Source of the DNA: Phycisphaerales bacterium
GTDB taxonomy: Bacteria > Planctomycetota > Phycisphaerae > Phycisphaerales > SM1A02
DNA: 64,000 bases
Direction: 5' to 3'
Assembly (NCBI GenBank): GCA_028278245.1
Contig: JANQEQ010000029.1
Coordinates: 1 to 64,000 of the forward strand
The translations under genes and the position numbers were made by a program. Under the pieces are notes generated by a model, which saw nothing but the letters and a program-made list of their open reading frames with translations, was not told where the DNA came from and made no database searches. Position 1 is the stretch's first letter; every line of letters begins with the position of its first letter. Shown here piece by piece: positions 42,990-51,403 of the stretch.

Positions 42990-43763
42990 TCATGTGGGTT
43001 GATCGGCAAGGTGTTGATTACTCTGCGAATGCGCATAGCCGACGTTCGTGGCAAGTTGGCGCACGGAATTTTCAAGCCGGGAGGTAAATTCCGCAGGGGT
43101 TTCCTGATCAAACATCAATGCCGGACCGTATTGCACACTGATTTCGCCTGACTTTGGCAGGAACGCACCACAGGGAAGCACCTGCGCGCCGCCGGATACA
43201 TGGATCGGCACGACCGGTCGTCCGGTTCGCTTGGCCAGGATCCCGATTCCCGACCTGAACGGAGCCATTTCACCGGAACGACTGCGTGTCCCTTCTGGAT
43301 ACATCAACAGACTCCAGCCGTGCTCAATGAGCTGTTGTGCAGTGCGCAGAGATCGCAGCGGCGGGCCGTGACGATCAAAGGCAAACGCATGAAACCATGC
43401 AGCCACGGTGAGTTGAAGGCATTCGCGCTTGAATGCTTTGAGTGTGTGGCGATGCACGAAGCCGGCCGGTCCGAATACATCCAGAGCTGCCGCCACCGTT
43501 GTATTTTTTCGGATCGGTTTGGGAAGCGTGCCGTGGATCGCAGCGGTATCTGCGTGGCTGCAATGATTGGAGACAAAGATGAGCGGCGGATCATGCCCGG
43601 CCAAATTCTCAGCGCCGATACTCGTCCAGGAAAAACCACGAACCGCACCGACCACGGCAATTCCACCGTGAATAATCGGTCGAGCCACGCGCACCGGAAT
43701 GCTGCGAAATCGTTTTTCGATCTCGTCGACCGTCGGTGCCTGTGCTCTGCCGGTGTAACTCAT
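42990..43763 (-). CDS. plsC: 1-acyl-sn-glycerol-3-phosphate acyltransferase (PlsC family)
   Basis: A 257-residue acyltransferase. The catalytic motif NHCSHADT (N-H-x4-D) lies at about residues 86-93, and the substrate block YPEGTRSRSG at about 160. One hydrophobic segment near residues 35-50 (HGGIAVVGAVRGFSW) is the likely membrane contact. GRPVVPIHVSGG and LPKSGEISVQYGP are further typical blocks. It acylates lysophosphatidate to phosphatidate. The start overlaps the stop of the aminotransferase gene (ATGA), so the two are co-transcribed, though their tasks look unrelated. Confidence 0.85.
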   Translation of the reverse strand: MSYTGRAQAPTVDEIEKRFRSIPVRVARPIIHGGIAVVGAVRGFSWTSIGAENLAGHDPPLIFVSNHCSHADTAAIHGTLPKPIRKNTTVAAALDVFGPAGFVHRHTLKAFKRECLQLTVAAWFHAFAFDRHGPPLRSLRTAQQLIEHGWSLLMYPEGTRSRSGEMAPFRSGIGILAKRTGRPVVPIHVSGGAQVLPCGAFLPKSGEISVQYGPALMFDQETPAEFTSRLENSVRQLATNVGYAHSQSNQHLADQPT

Positions 43764-45034
43764 GCATCCTCCCGAGGAATATCATCGGCATGTGCGATAA
43801 CCGTTTCAAATGCCTGCACATATTGATCGAGCAAAGCACGCTCCGCTTGGGGAAAACTGGGAAGTTTCAACAACGTCGCATTACCCATCGTCGTGCGCGG
43901 AAGATCTCGGGGATCATAGGTTCGCTCGGCAAACGGCGTCCCTTTCAAACGAGCAACTTTGATCCATGTTCCATCAGTGAACATCGGCTGCTGATGCAAG
44001 AGTGGATACCGTGGCGCTCCGACCAGTGCTCCTTCTGCTTGCAATGCACGCGCCAGATCGCCGATTGGCAGACCAGTTTTCGATTCGTCGTATCGGATGA
44101 GAAATTCAAAATACACGCGTTGAAAACCTTCCGGTGCCAGTGCGCAGCGAAAACAACCAAGCTTCTCTAATTGTTCGGAAAGGTAGATACAATTTTCGTT
44201 GCGGCGTGAATTTCGCTCATCAAGATGCTTCAACTGCACTCGCGCTACCGCGGCACTCAACGGCGACATACGGAACTTGTGACCAAATCCCGTTGCGGCA
44301 AAGCGGCGATTCGGCGAATCCTTCATCGGAAGCAGCCGCTCATAGTGACCGTAACGAATCACCTTTTCGTATAGCGATTGATCGCGGGTCAGGAACATGC
44401 CACCCTCGGCTGAAGGCAGCAGCTTGTTACCCTGCATACTGAATATGGCTACATCCCCCAGCGTGCCGATCTTCCTGCCGTGATAGGTTGCTCCGTGCGC
44501 GTGTGATGCATCTTCGATAATTGCCAGTTGATGCGCATCGGCAATTGCTTGCAGCTCATCCATTTTGGAAGGCATGCCGAACAGATGTACGACCATGATC
44601 GCCTTGGTGCGCTCGGTGATGCGCTCTTTGACACTTGCCGGATCAAGACCGATGCACTCATCTTCGGTCTCGGCAAAGACAGGCACCCCACCCAGATGGA
44701 GAATGGGCATCACACTGGACCACCACGTAGCCGACGGCACGATCACTTCATCACCGGTTGTGATTCCCAGGGCATGCAGCGCTGCGTGAATCGCGCCCGT
44801 ACCGTTGTTATGCGCCACCGCAAAGGGCATATCCAGCCACTGCCGATAGTCCTCTTCCAGCGCAAAGACTTCATCGTGGATCGACAATTCCCCGCTGCGT
44901 AACACCCGCAACACCGCCTGCTCATCTTCTTCAGTAATGATCGGCCAGCGCAGCGCTTCCTTCTGGGGCCGTGTGATCGATGGAGATCCCCCCAGGATGG
45001 CTGGTTGATGACTGGTTTTCGCTGACGAGGACAT
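43760..45034 (-). CDS. DegT/DnrJ/EryC1/StrS-family aminotransferase
   Basis: A 424-residue PLP enzyme from ATG 45034, with GTGGAG upstream; a 19-codon extension to 45091 is rejected. HNNGTGAIHAALHALGI is the PLP phosphate site, EVIVPSATWW and VVHLFGMPSKMDEL follow, then IIEDASHAHGA with the Asp that contacts the ring nitrogen. SMQGNKLLPSAEGGMFL contains the internal-aldimine Lys. The family usually makes amino sugars or acts as dehydratase or aminotransferase in natural products; substrate here is not evident. Confidence 0.88.
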   Translation of the reverse strand: MSSSAKTSHQPAILGGSPSITRPQKEALRWPIITEEDEQAVLRVLRSGELSIHDEVFALEEDYRQWLDMPFAVAHNNGTGAIHAALHALGITTGDEVIVPSATWWSSVMPILHLGGVPVFAETEDECIGLDPASVKERITERTKAIMVVHLFGMPSKMDELQAIADAHQLAIIEDASHAHGATYHGRKIGTLGDVAIFSMQGNKLLPSAEGGMFLTRDQSLYEKVIRYGHYERLLPMKDSPNRRFAATGFGHKFRMSPLSAAVARVQLKHLDERNSRRNENCIYLSEQLEKLGCFRCALAPEGFQRVYFEFLIRYDESKTGLPIGDLARALQAEGALVGAPRYPLLHQQPMFTDGTWIKVARLKGTPFAERTYDPRDLPRTTMGNATLLKLPSFPQAERALLDQYVQAFETVIAHADDIPREDA

Positions 45035-45246
45035 CTGAGACTCCACGGAAGGATGCACTATGAACCAACAATCCCGATGATAATCGATCAAATTTCAGAT
45101 CGTTGGATTATACAGAGCAATTGTGGCACATTGGGGATCGCACTGGATGATCCTTGCCCCAGAGAGATGAATTCGGTAAGTTGCTGCCGATAAGGAACAT
45201 TGGAGGGCAGTCTGAGACAAGCTCAATCAATTTAGGGAGTTCACCA

Positions 45247-45738
45247 ATGGATATTTTCACTCTCGCGACTTCATCTCAGGATGCTGCTGCTGCTGCAGGA
45301 GCGGTTGCCGCTTTGATCAGCATATTGCTGATCACTGTTGTTGTCATGATTGCTATCAGCGTCCTCATCTGCTTGCTGATCTACCTGCCGTACAAGGAAG
45401 TCCCGGTTGAACACCAGCGGATGACTCCCGGTATGGTATTCCTGTTGCTGATCCCCCTGTTCAACATCATCTGGAACTTTATTGTCTTCCAGCGCATCCC
45501 CGAATCATTCCAGAGTTACTTCAATGCACAGGGGCGTTCCGATATGGGCGACTGCGGTCGAAGCGTAGGTATGTGGTATGCCATCTGCGGGGTGGCGAGC
45601 CTCATTCCCTGCGTTCAATACATTGCAGCCCCGGCAGCGCTGGTGCTTTTCATCATTTTCCTCGTCAAAATCTGGGGATACAAAGGACAGCTTGCGGTAA
45701 CCGATCAATCTGTACCCCCGCCGGCTCCAACTGCCTGA
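45247..45738 (+). CDS. Small polytopic membrane protein, unknown
   Basis: A 163-residue protein from ATG 45247, with TAGGGAG at the correct spacing; the frame to 45154 upstream is unsupported. Four hydrophobic segments lie at about 18-52, 65-85, 107-128 and 130-145. There is a GMVFLLLIPLFNIIWNFIVF segment and a cytoplasmic C-terminal Pro-rich tail (SVPPPAPTA). The family resembles the DUF4328/DUF4190-like group but I am not sure. Two more small membrane genes follow in the same direction. Confidence 0.6.
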   Translation: MDIFTLATSSQDAAAAAGAVAALISILLITVVVMIAISVLICLLIYLPYKEVPVEHQRMTPGMVFLLLIPLFNIIWNFIVFQRIPESFQSYFNAQGRSDMGDCGRSVGMWYAICGVASLIPCVQYIAAPAALVLFIIFLVKIWGYKGQLAVTDQSVPPPAPTA

Positions 45739-45813
45739 TCAGATGAACGTCAGTCGGAGCAAACTTAGTCGCAAAATTCACTCCTCAGCTACTCCAGTTG
45801 AAAGGAATCCGTC

Positions 45814-46125
45814 ATGAGCCAAGTTCCACCAGCACCTATGCAGGATGCAAGCATGAGACCCCATCGCGGAGTTATGATTCTCGTTTTCGGCATACTCGGC
45901 ATTGTCATCTGCGTCATCTTCGGCATCGTCGCCTGGGTGATGGGCAGTGGTGACCTCAGAGAAATGCAAGCCGGGCGCATGGATCCCACCGGCCAGGGAC
46001 TTACTCTGGCAGGGAAAATCTGCGGCATCATCAGTGTGGTTCTCGCACTCCTCGGTATTGTCCTCTGGATACTCATGATGATTCTTGGCTTTGGACTCGC
46101 AGCCGCGGGAGCAGCCGGGGCGTAA
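45814..46125 (+). CDS. DUF4190-like small membrane protein
   Basis: A 103-residue protein with two TM segments (GVMILVFGILGIVICVIFGI at about residues 20-40, and SVVLALLGIVLWILMMILGF at about 74-94). The sequence between, AWVMGSGDLREMQAGRMDPT and GQGLTLAGKICG, is the typical DUF4190 hinge. A Pro-rich N-terminus (MSQVPPAPMQ) is cytoplasmic. Function unknown. It lies between two other small membrane protein genes. Confidence 0.75.
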   Translation: MSQVPPAPMQDASMRPHRGVMILVFGILGIVICVIFGIVAWVMGSGDLREMQAGRMDPTGQGLTLAGKICGIISVVLALLGIVLWILMMILGFGLAAAGAAGA

Positions 46126-46136
46126 AATCGCCAACG

Positions 46137-46562
46137 GTGACAATCCTCTCGCTTCAAACATCTCCGACTCGACGCTTTGCGCCACTCTGGGCAATCTTCA
46201 TTGTCCTGATCTGGCTGCTGGGCGTCGGTTTGTTTCATCTCTTTGCATCAAGTGATGAACATACACACACATTGTGTTTATTTCGCACTCTAACCGGCAT
46301 CCCCTGCCCCACCTGCGGCACAACACGATGTGTTCTGGCAGCATCGCGCGGCCATTTCATCGATGCGTTCCTGTTCAGCCCGTTCATGTCGGTCGTGCTG
46401 GTACTCATGCTGCTGTGGATCGTGCTGCGCGTTGGTTTTCGCAAGACCTTGGTTTTCAACATCGCGCGCAGATACCGTATTGTCGTTTGGACAATCATCG
46501 CTCTCTTGTTTGCCGCAAACTGGATGTTCATCATCTGGCGCGAGTTAACTTCTAACTACTAA
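46137..46562 (+). CDS. DUF2752 family membrane protein
   Basis: A 141-residue protein starting at GTG 46137. LTGIPCPTCGTTRCVLAASRG is the DUF2752 signature with three Cys (C-P-x-C-G-x-T-R), located just after the first TM segment. Three hydrophobic segments are predicted (about 17-37, 75-98 and 112-132). The cysteine arrangement could bind a metal or form a redox site, but the role is unknown. It is 11 bp after the DUF4190-like gene. Confidence 0.8.
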   Translation: MTILSLQTSPTRRFAPLWAIFIVLIWLLGVGLFHLFASSDEHTHTLCLFRTLTGIPCPTCGTTRCVLAASRGHFIDAFLFSPFMSVVLVLMLLWIVLRVGFRKTLVFNIARRYRIVVWTIIALLFAANWMFIIWRELTSNY

Positions 46563-46583
46563 CTGGGATAATGCCTTCAGTGG

Positions 46584-46631
46584 GACAGGCGTCACGCCTG
46601 TCATTCACATCACACAGTCGAAACGGCTGTG
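46584..46631. repeat. Two tandem REP-like palindromes
   Basis: GACAGGCGTCACGCCTGTC (46584-46602) has perfect 8-bp arms. CACAGTCGAAACGGCTGTG (46613-46631) follows with one mismatched pair. Neighbouring palindromes of this type are the usual form of bacterial interspersed mosaic elements. They separate the DUF2752 gene from the AT-rich unknown gene. Confidence 0.7.
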
Positions 46632-46776
46632 CCACCATTTTGCCAGTTGTTCCGGCCGCTTCCTTATGCAGGATCGTTTGATTTGGGATCCTGATCAGAT
46701 GGCTGTTTTAGGCACTTGGTGATCTTGGTTCTCGATTATCGTCATGGTAGCAATGCACACCTAGTTAGCCGATCTA

Positions 46777-47715
46777 TCATTCTCCTTCACATGCTTCGTT
46801 GCACGAATCAAAATCAACAGTGGAGTCTCCAATCAGATTAATCATCTCGAGTCTTTCACCCCGAGTATCAATCTCTTCGTATAGCGCATCAAGTTCATCC
46901 ATGTTGCGAAGCTTCTTCTCATCAGATCCCAAGCACTCGATGTAGTCGGAAACCAAAGCTGGATCAAATTCGAGTGGGTCTAATTTTTTGAGGAATCCCA
47001 AGAGGCCAGAAGTATCTTTTGAGTTGATTAAAAACACCAGCAACTCTCGTAATAGAACATCTTCTTTGCTAAATTCATACTCTTCGTCCAGGAATATCTT
47101 TCCCGCCTTTGAGTCATACTTCACTTCGTAAGTATAAATGTTGAGTCGCGCAGCTTCTTGTTTGATGACTCCATAGATCTCGTTGGTTATTTTCCCGACT
47201 ATCTTGCCCAAGAATTTTCGGATTCTTGGGCTGTTTGCTGTGACGTGAAGCGGTGGTTCATCGAATATCTCGATTTCTAGATGATTCTCAATATACGAAT
47301 GAAATGATGTCTTTTCTTTCCCTGTTGCTTTCATTGCCTCAATGTCATACCTGCCATACCGGTGTGTTTTGTAAAATTCAACTAACACTTTATGTAGGAA
47401 TTCATTGTGTTGTCCCGCAAGGGCCAGCTTGCGTCTGTCTTGGACTCGTTTCAGTAAGACCAAGTGGTTATGTGTTATGAGCGACTTTTCAAAATCGCCC
47501 TGATCAACTATGTCGTCGTGTTCGATCAAGACGACTGCAACTTTGAGGAGTCTCTCCAGTCCCACAGAAAGGTTATATAGCACCTCAAATATCTCAACTT
47601 CATTGTAGAGGTTCTCCATTTCGTGGAAGTATCTAAGTCCGTTGTAAATGAACCTGCCTGCTATATCCAACTCCTCACGCAGTTTGAAGTTCTTCCAAAA
47701 TTGGATTTTATCCAT
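46777..47715 (-). CDS. Unknown protein, AT-rich, possibly acquired
   Basis: A 312-residue soluble helical protein from ATG 47715, preceded by AAGGGTG; the longer frame to 47739 is less supported. It contains LSVGLERLLKVAVVLIEHDD at about residues 50-70 and, near 120, FLHKVLVEFYKTHRYGRYDI, an RY-rich helix seen in some uncharacterised helical families. The rest is acidic with an ending DFDSCNEACEGE. I do not recognise the family. Composition is clearly more AT-rich than the neighbours and it lies behind a REP pair, suggesting lateral acquisition. Confidence 0.55.
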   Translation of the reverse strand: MDKIQFWKNFKLREELDIAGRFIYNGLRYFHEMENLYNEVEIFEVLYNLSVGLERLLKVAVVLIEHDDIVDQGDFEKSLITHNHLVLLKRVQDRRKLALAGQHNEFLHKVLVEFYKTHRYGRYDIEAMKATGKEKTSFHSYIENHLEIEIFDEPPLHVTANSPRIRKFLGKIVGKITNEIYGVIKQEAARLNIYTYEVKYDSKAGKIFLDEEYEFSKEDVLLRELLVFLINSKDTSGLLGFLKKLDPLEFDPALVSDYIECLGSDEKKLRNMDELDALYEEIDTRGERLEMINLIGDSTVDFDSCNEACEGE

Positions 47716-47903
47716 AACTACACCCTTATGATGTGCCAATCTTCACGATTGAATTAGCAACTGCCGTGATATTTTGGTGAGATCTTACGATAGATTTGGC
47801 AATCCAGTATGGCTGAGCTAATACCGTACAGTATCTGAAAAGGAAAGCACTAGGCTTATTGCGCTCAATCGGTTGACTACAAAATTCTCGACCCTCCACT
47901 GCA

Positions 47904-48284
47904 TTACGTATCTTCTGATGGGAAATACGTAGCTTTGCATCCCGGGGCTTCGATGACGATGACTTTGCGTACCTGTACCTTTGTTGGTACATCCAGTAGT
48001 TCCATGAAACGTTCAGCGATGTGGTGCGCGACGTGCTCTGCGGTGGGGTTGATCTGATCGAATGGTGGCGTTTTGTTCAGATCACACTGCTCGAATTGAG
48101 AGAGAATCTTTCCCAGAATCTCATCGAGGTGGAGAAAATCACAGACTACGCCATCGGCATCCAGCTCTTTTGCCCCAACGACCACATCCACCTGCCAGTT
48201 ATGCGTATGCGGTTCCTCCCGCACCCCCTGCAGGGTAACGGCGTGGCTGGCGGTGAACTCCCGATGGACGCTGATTTCATACAT
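47904..48284 (-). CDS. 6-pyruvoyl-tetrahydropterin/QueD family enzyme lacking the usual Cys
   Basis: A 126-residue protein from ATG 48284 (MYEISVHREFTASHAV). The zinc-binding set is H14 with H26 and H28 (EEPHTHNW), and the rest matches the family: DADGVVCDFLHLDEIL, NPTAEHVAHHIAERF and VIEAPGCKATYFPS. In QueD and PTPS a Cys sits four residues before the H-x-H; here that position is Arg22 and the next residue is Glu23, giving E-x-x-H-x-H, which resembles the PTPS-III type. The reaction (queuosine versus folate or biopterin precursor) is therefore uncertain. Divergent from the phosphohexomutase gene. Confidence 0.78.
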   Translation of the reverse strand: MYEISVHREFTASHAVTLQGVREEPHTHNWQVDVVVGAKELDADGVVCDFLHLDEILGKILSQFEQCDLNKTPPFDQINPTAEHVAHHIAERFMELLDVPTKVQVRKVIVIEAPGCKATYFPSEDT

Positions 48285-48337
48285 ACTTTGCACTATACCA
48301 AGCCTTGCACATTTCTTGAGTCCACATCGGGGCGGGA

Positions 48338-49765
48338 ATGAGATATCCTGCCTGCATGATGAGCCAACCAAGTGTTGTATCCAGTATTGATGCCCCTTTG
48401 ATGTTGTCGGTGTCCGGTGCCCGTGGAATCGTGGGCAAGTCAATGACGCCTTCTGTTGCCGCTGAATTTGCTGCTGCGTTCGGCACACATGCCAGGGAAT
48501 CCACGGGGAAGGAACATCCCGTATTGTGCCTGGGGCAGGACAGCCGACCCTCGGGCTCGATGATCGCCGCTGCCGCAACCGCCGGATTAACTGCTGTGGG
48601 CTGTCGGATCATTCGCCTGGGAGTGGTCACAACCCCCTCAGTGGCCGTGATGATCGACCGCCACGAAGCCGATGCGGGCATGGTCGTCACTGCATCGCAC
48701 AATCCCATCATCTGGAACGGATTAAAATGTCTCAATGCTGATGGCCTGGCCCCCTCGCCGGATATTGCGCAGCGCATCATCACGCGTTACCGGGAGAGGC
48801 AGTATGACTTTATCGATGTCGAATCTCTGCAAACGACTACCGAAGACAAGTCCACGCATGATATTCATGTGGAGAAGGTTCTGTTTCACATTGATACTGA
48901 ATCCATCAACAGCGCCGGATTCAAAGTGGTACTGGATTCAGTCAACGGAGCTGGATGCCTTGCGGGCAGGATGCTGCTGGAGCAACTGGGCTGTGAGGTT
49001 GTCCATCTCAACGGTGAACCGCACGGCAACTTTGCCCATCCACCGGAACCCATTGAAGATAATCTGACCGACCTGGCTCAATTAACTGCTACCGAGGGAG
49101 CGGTGTGTGGTTTTGCCCAGGATCCTGATGCGGACCGCCTGGCAATTGTCGATGAGACCGGTCGGTTCATAGGCGAGGAATACACGCTCGTGCTGGCAAC
49201 CAAACGGTTGCTCGATCTGCATGGCAGCGGCGTGCTGGCTGCGAATCTCTCCACCAGCCGCATGATTGATGATCTGGCTGCGCAATATCCGGGCAGCCGC
49301 GTCATCCGTACCGCGGTGGGTGAAGCGAATGTTGCCGGGGCAATGCAGAATGAAATCGCACTGGTCGGTGGAGAAGGCAACGGCGGTGTGATCTTCCCGC
49401 CAATCTGCTGGGTGCGCGATTCACTCAGTGCCATGGCCCTGGTGCTGGGATTAATTGCCGATCAGCAGAAACCGCTCAGTGAGATTGTTAATAACCTGCC
49501 TCGCTATGCCATGATCAAGCGCAAATTTGATTTATCTTCGCTTCCTGACAATCGAGGCGTACCTGAGATCCTCGAAGATGTCACCCGGGAATATGCCAGT
49601 GAGCGCATCGACACAACCGACGGTGTGCGTATCGACTTTGCCGACGGCTGGGTTCACCTGCGCGCCAGCAATACCGAGCCGATCATGCGGTTAATTGCCG
49701 AAGCACCCACCACTGATGAAACAGAAGCGCTTATCGCGAAAATCGCCGGTGTCGCACAGTTGTAA
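48338..49765 (+). CDS. glmM: Phosphohexomutase (GlmM/phosphomannomutase-like)
   Basis: A 475-residue enzyme. The catalytic-Ser segment VVTASHNPIIWNGLKCLNAD is at about residues 111-130, the metal-binding loop DPDADRLAIVDETG at about 262-275, the sugar loop GEGNGGVIFP at about 346-355 and the phosphate-binding end RASNTEPIMRLIAEAP at about 445-460. Length and order fit the alpha-D-phosphohexomutase family. It could be GlmM or a phosphomannomutase/phosphoglucomutase; the downstream loops do not decide. Other start choices are ATG 48356 and 48359. It lies 53 bp from the divergent pterin synthase-like gene. Confidence 0.85.
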   Translation: MRYPACMMSQPSVVSSIDAPLMLSVSGARGIVGKSMTPSVAAEFAAAFGTHARESTGKEHPVLCLGQDSRPSGSMIAAAATAGLTAVGCRIIRLGVVTTPSVAVMIDRHEADAGMVVTASHNPIIWNGLKCLNADGLAPSPDIAQRIITRYRERQYDFIDVESLQTTTEDKSTHDIHVEKVLFHIDTESINSAGFKVVLDSVNGAGCLAGRMLLEQLGCEVVHLNGEPHGNFAHPPEPIEDNLTDLAQLTATEGAVCGFAQDPDADRLAIVDETGRFIGEEYTLVLATKRLLDLHGSGVLAANLSTSRMIDDLAAQYPGSRVIRTAVGEANVAGAMQNEIALVGGEGNGGVIFPPICWVRDSLSAMALVLGLIADQQKPLSEIVNNLPRYAMIKRKFDLSSLPDNRGVPEILEDVTREYASERIDTTDGVRIDFADGWVHLRASNTEPIMRLIAEAPTTDETEALIAKIAGVAQL

Positions 49766-49837
49766 GAGTAGGATGGATCCGTGTTAACGAAATCCGACGT
49801 TCAAAGTAACATACAGCTCTCATCAATAAACTGATAA

Positions 49838-49866
49838 CCGCTCCCTCACGGTCACGGCTCGTTGGA
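49838..49866 (-). repeat. Interspersed repeat, copy A (CAACGAGCCG type)
   Basis: On the minus strand the sequence is CCAACGAGCCGTGACCGTGAGGGAGCGG. It matches 57975-58001 on the plus strand apart from one internal base (GTGACC versus GCGACC) and the extreme left base. The two sites lie 8 kb apart between convergent or unrelated genes. Confidence 0.75.
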
Positions 49867-49887
49867 AGATACACAACTGTGATTATG

Positions 49888-50427
49888 TTATGCCGGCACG
49901 TTCGCTTTCACTGATTCGTGCACCGTCCAGCGCATTGGGTCCACTGAACAATCAATGTGTACCATGAAGAATCCGCCGCGATGTTCCTGAATCAGTGGGA
50001 ACATAATCGTGCGATCCGTTTCCGGGATCGGTAGATTCATCACCTGATCCAGTTCGTGCCACTCCAGTTTCCCTTCATCAAATTGTGTCCACTGCACTTC
50101 GTTGTGGGCAATCGGGCGCATCACCTCAAAGAGATAAATCAGCCAGTGCGTTTCCTTTTCGTAGGCGCGTTCGGAAACGATTCCGGTGAGACGCACATCC
50201 TCAATGGCAAGTTCCAGGCCGGTCTCTTCCACGATCTCCCGTACCGCACATTCATGCGGACCCTCGCCGGTATCCAGTTCCATCTTCCCCCCGACCGGAG
50301 AATACATATCTGCATTGGGCGGCTTGTTGCGATGCAACAACAGCAACTTCCCCTCGTGATCGTACAGGTAGCAAAGCACCGCAATCCGGTAAGGCATATC
50401 ATCAGCATTGGCAGGTCGTGTGGTCAT
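49888..50427 (-). CDS. Nudix hydrolase
   Basis: A 179-residue protein. The Nudix box is GKMELDTGEGPHECAVRE followed by IVEETGLEL; the loop before the Glu of the box is two residues longer than the classical G-x5-E, but R-E-x2-E-E-x-G is intact. MPYRIAVLCYLYDHEGKLLL and HRNKPPNADMYSPVGG are typical of 8-oxo-dGTP or NUDT1-like diphosphatases. The C-terminal region includes GGFFMVHIDCSVDPMRW. Substrate is not known; a house-cleaning role is inferred. It is 14 bp upstream of the dapA stop on the same strand. Confidence 0.82.
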   Translation of the reverse strand: MTTRPANADDMPYRIAVLCYLYDHEGKLLLLHRNKPPNADMYSPVGGKMELDTGEGPHECAVREIVEETGLELAIEDVRLTGIVSERAYEKETHWLIYLFEVMRPIAHNEVQWTQFDEGKLEWHELDQVMNLPIPETDRTIMFPLIQEHRGGFFMVHIDCSVDPMRWTVHESVKANVPA

Positions 50428-50441
50428 ACAAGTTCCGTTCG

Positions 50442-51347
50442 TCAGGCAGATGAAATCTCAGAGGCAGAATCATTCAGGATCGTATCGAGTCGTTTTTTCA
50501 ATCGTTCTATCACTTCATCACTCGGCTTGCACAGCGGGGGACGGACCGCTCCGCTATCCCGGCCGAGCAAATGCAAGGCTGACTTCACCGGTACGGGATT
50601 TGAATCCAGCGTCAGCAAATCCCTGGCCAGCGGATAAAGATGATAATGGATTGCCCGTGCTGTTTCCCAATCACCATCAGAGCACGCACGGCACATCGCT
50701 GTTACCTGATCAGGCAGAATATTGGATACGACAGATACCACGCCCCGCGCCCCCACCGTCAACATCGGAAACGTCAACGGATCATCTCCGCTGAGAACTG
50801 TCAGGTCTGTGTAGAGGACCGTATCGTGAAGAAACTCAAGTCCGCCGGTGGCGTCTTTGATTGCCTGAATCTGCGGGTGGTGAGCGAGGCGGCGAATTGT
50901 CTCTTGGCTCAATGATGCTCCAGCTCGGCCGGGTATGTTGTACAGCACGATCGGCAGTTCACATGAATCAGCCAGCGTCATGAAGTGGCGATACATCCCT
51001 TCCTGAGACGGTTTGTTGTAATAGGGAATCACCTGCAGCGAAGCATCCGCCCCGGCTTGATGAGCAAACAAATGCTGACTGACCGCATGGGATGTGTTGT
51101 TGCTGCCTGTGCCGGCGATGACCGTCAGACCGTTCTGATGAGCTGTGCGGACTGTAGTTTCGATGACCTGTTGCCACTCGGACTGGCTCAACGTGGGCGA
51201 TTCGCCGGTTGTACCACTGGGAACGACGCCGGCCACCCCGCCCTCAGCCTGATGGACGATCTGCTGCTGCAGACGAGACAAATCCACGGCCGAGTCATCT
51301 TCCGTAAAGGGCGTGACCAGTGCTGTATATACCCCCTGTAACTCCAT
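50442..51347 (-). CDS. dapA: 4-hydroxy-tetrahydrodipicolinate synthase
   Basis: A 301-residue enzyme from ATG 51347, supported by AAAGGATG upstream; the open frame extends 9 codons further. LQGVYTALVTPFTEDD, VVPSGTTGESPTLSQSEWQQ and VIPYYNKPSQEGMYRHF are the DapA signatures. The Schiff-base Lys lies in IQAIKDATGG and the catalytic Tyr in PIVLYNIPGRAG. It condenses pyruvate and aspartate semialdehyde in lysine/diaminopimelate synthesis. It is 56 bp downstream of pdxJ on the same strand. Confidence 0.92.
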   Translation of the reverse strand: MELQGVYTALVTPFTEDDSAVDLSRLQQQIVHQAEGGVAGVVPSGTTGESPTLSQSEWQQVIETTVRTAHQNGLTVIAGTGSNNTSHAVSQHLFAHQAGADASLQVIPYYNKPSQEGMYRHFMTLADSCELPIVLYNIPGRAGASLSQETIRRLAHHPQIQAIKDATGGLEFLHDTVLYTDLTVLSGDDPLTFPMLTVGARGVVSVVSNILPDQVTAMCRACSDGDWETARAIHYHLYPLARDLLTLDSNPVPVKSALHLLGRDSGAVRPPLCKPSDEVIERLKKRLDTILNDSASEISSA

Positions 51348-51403
51348 CACTGTCATCCTTTCATATGTATCCAATCAAACGCTTTCGTATCCGAAGCAGT
51401 TGA

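Noticed and set aside
47726-47992. Minus-strand frame between the AT-rich gene and the QueD-like gene
   Set aside because: It overlaps the QueD-like coding region in another frame and has no recognisable content.
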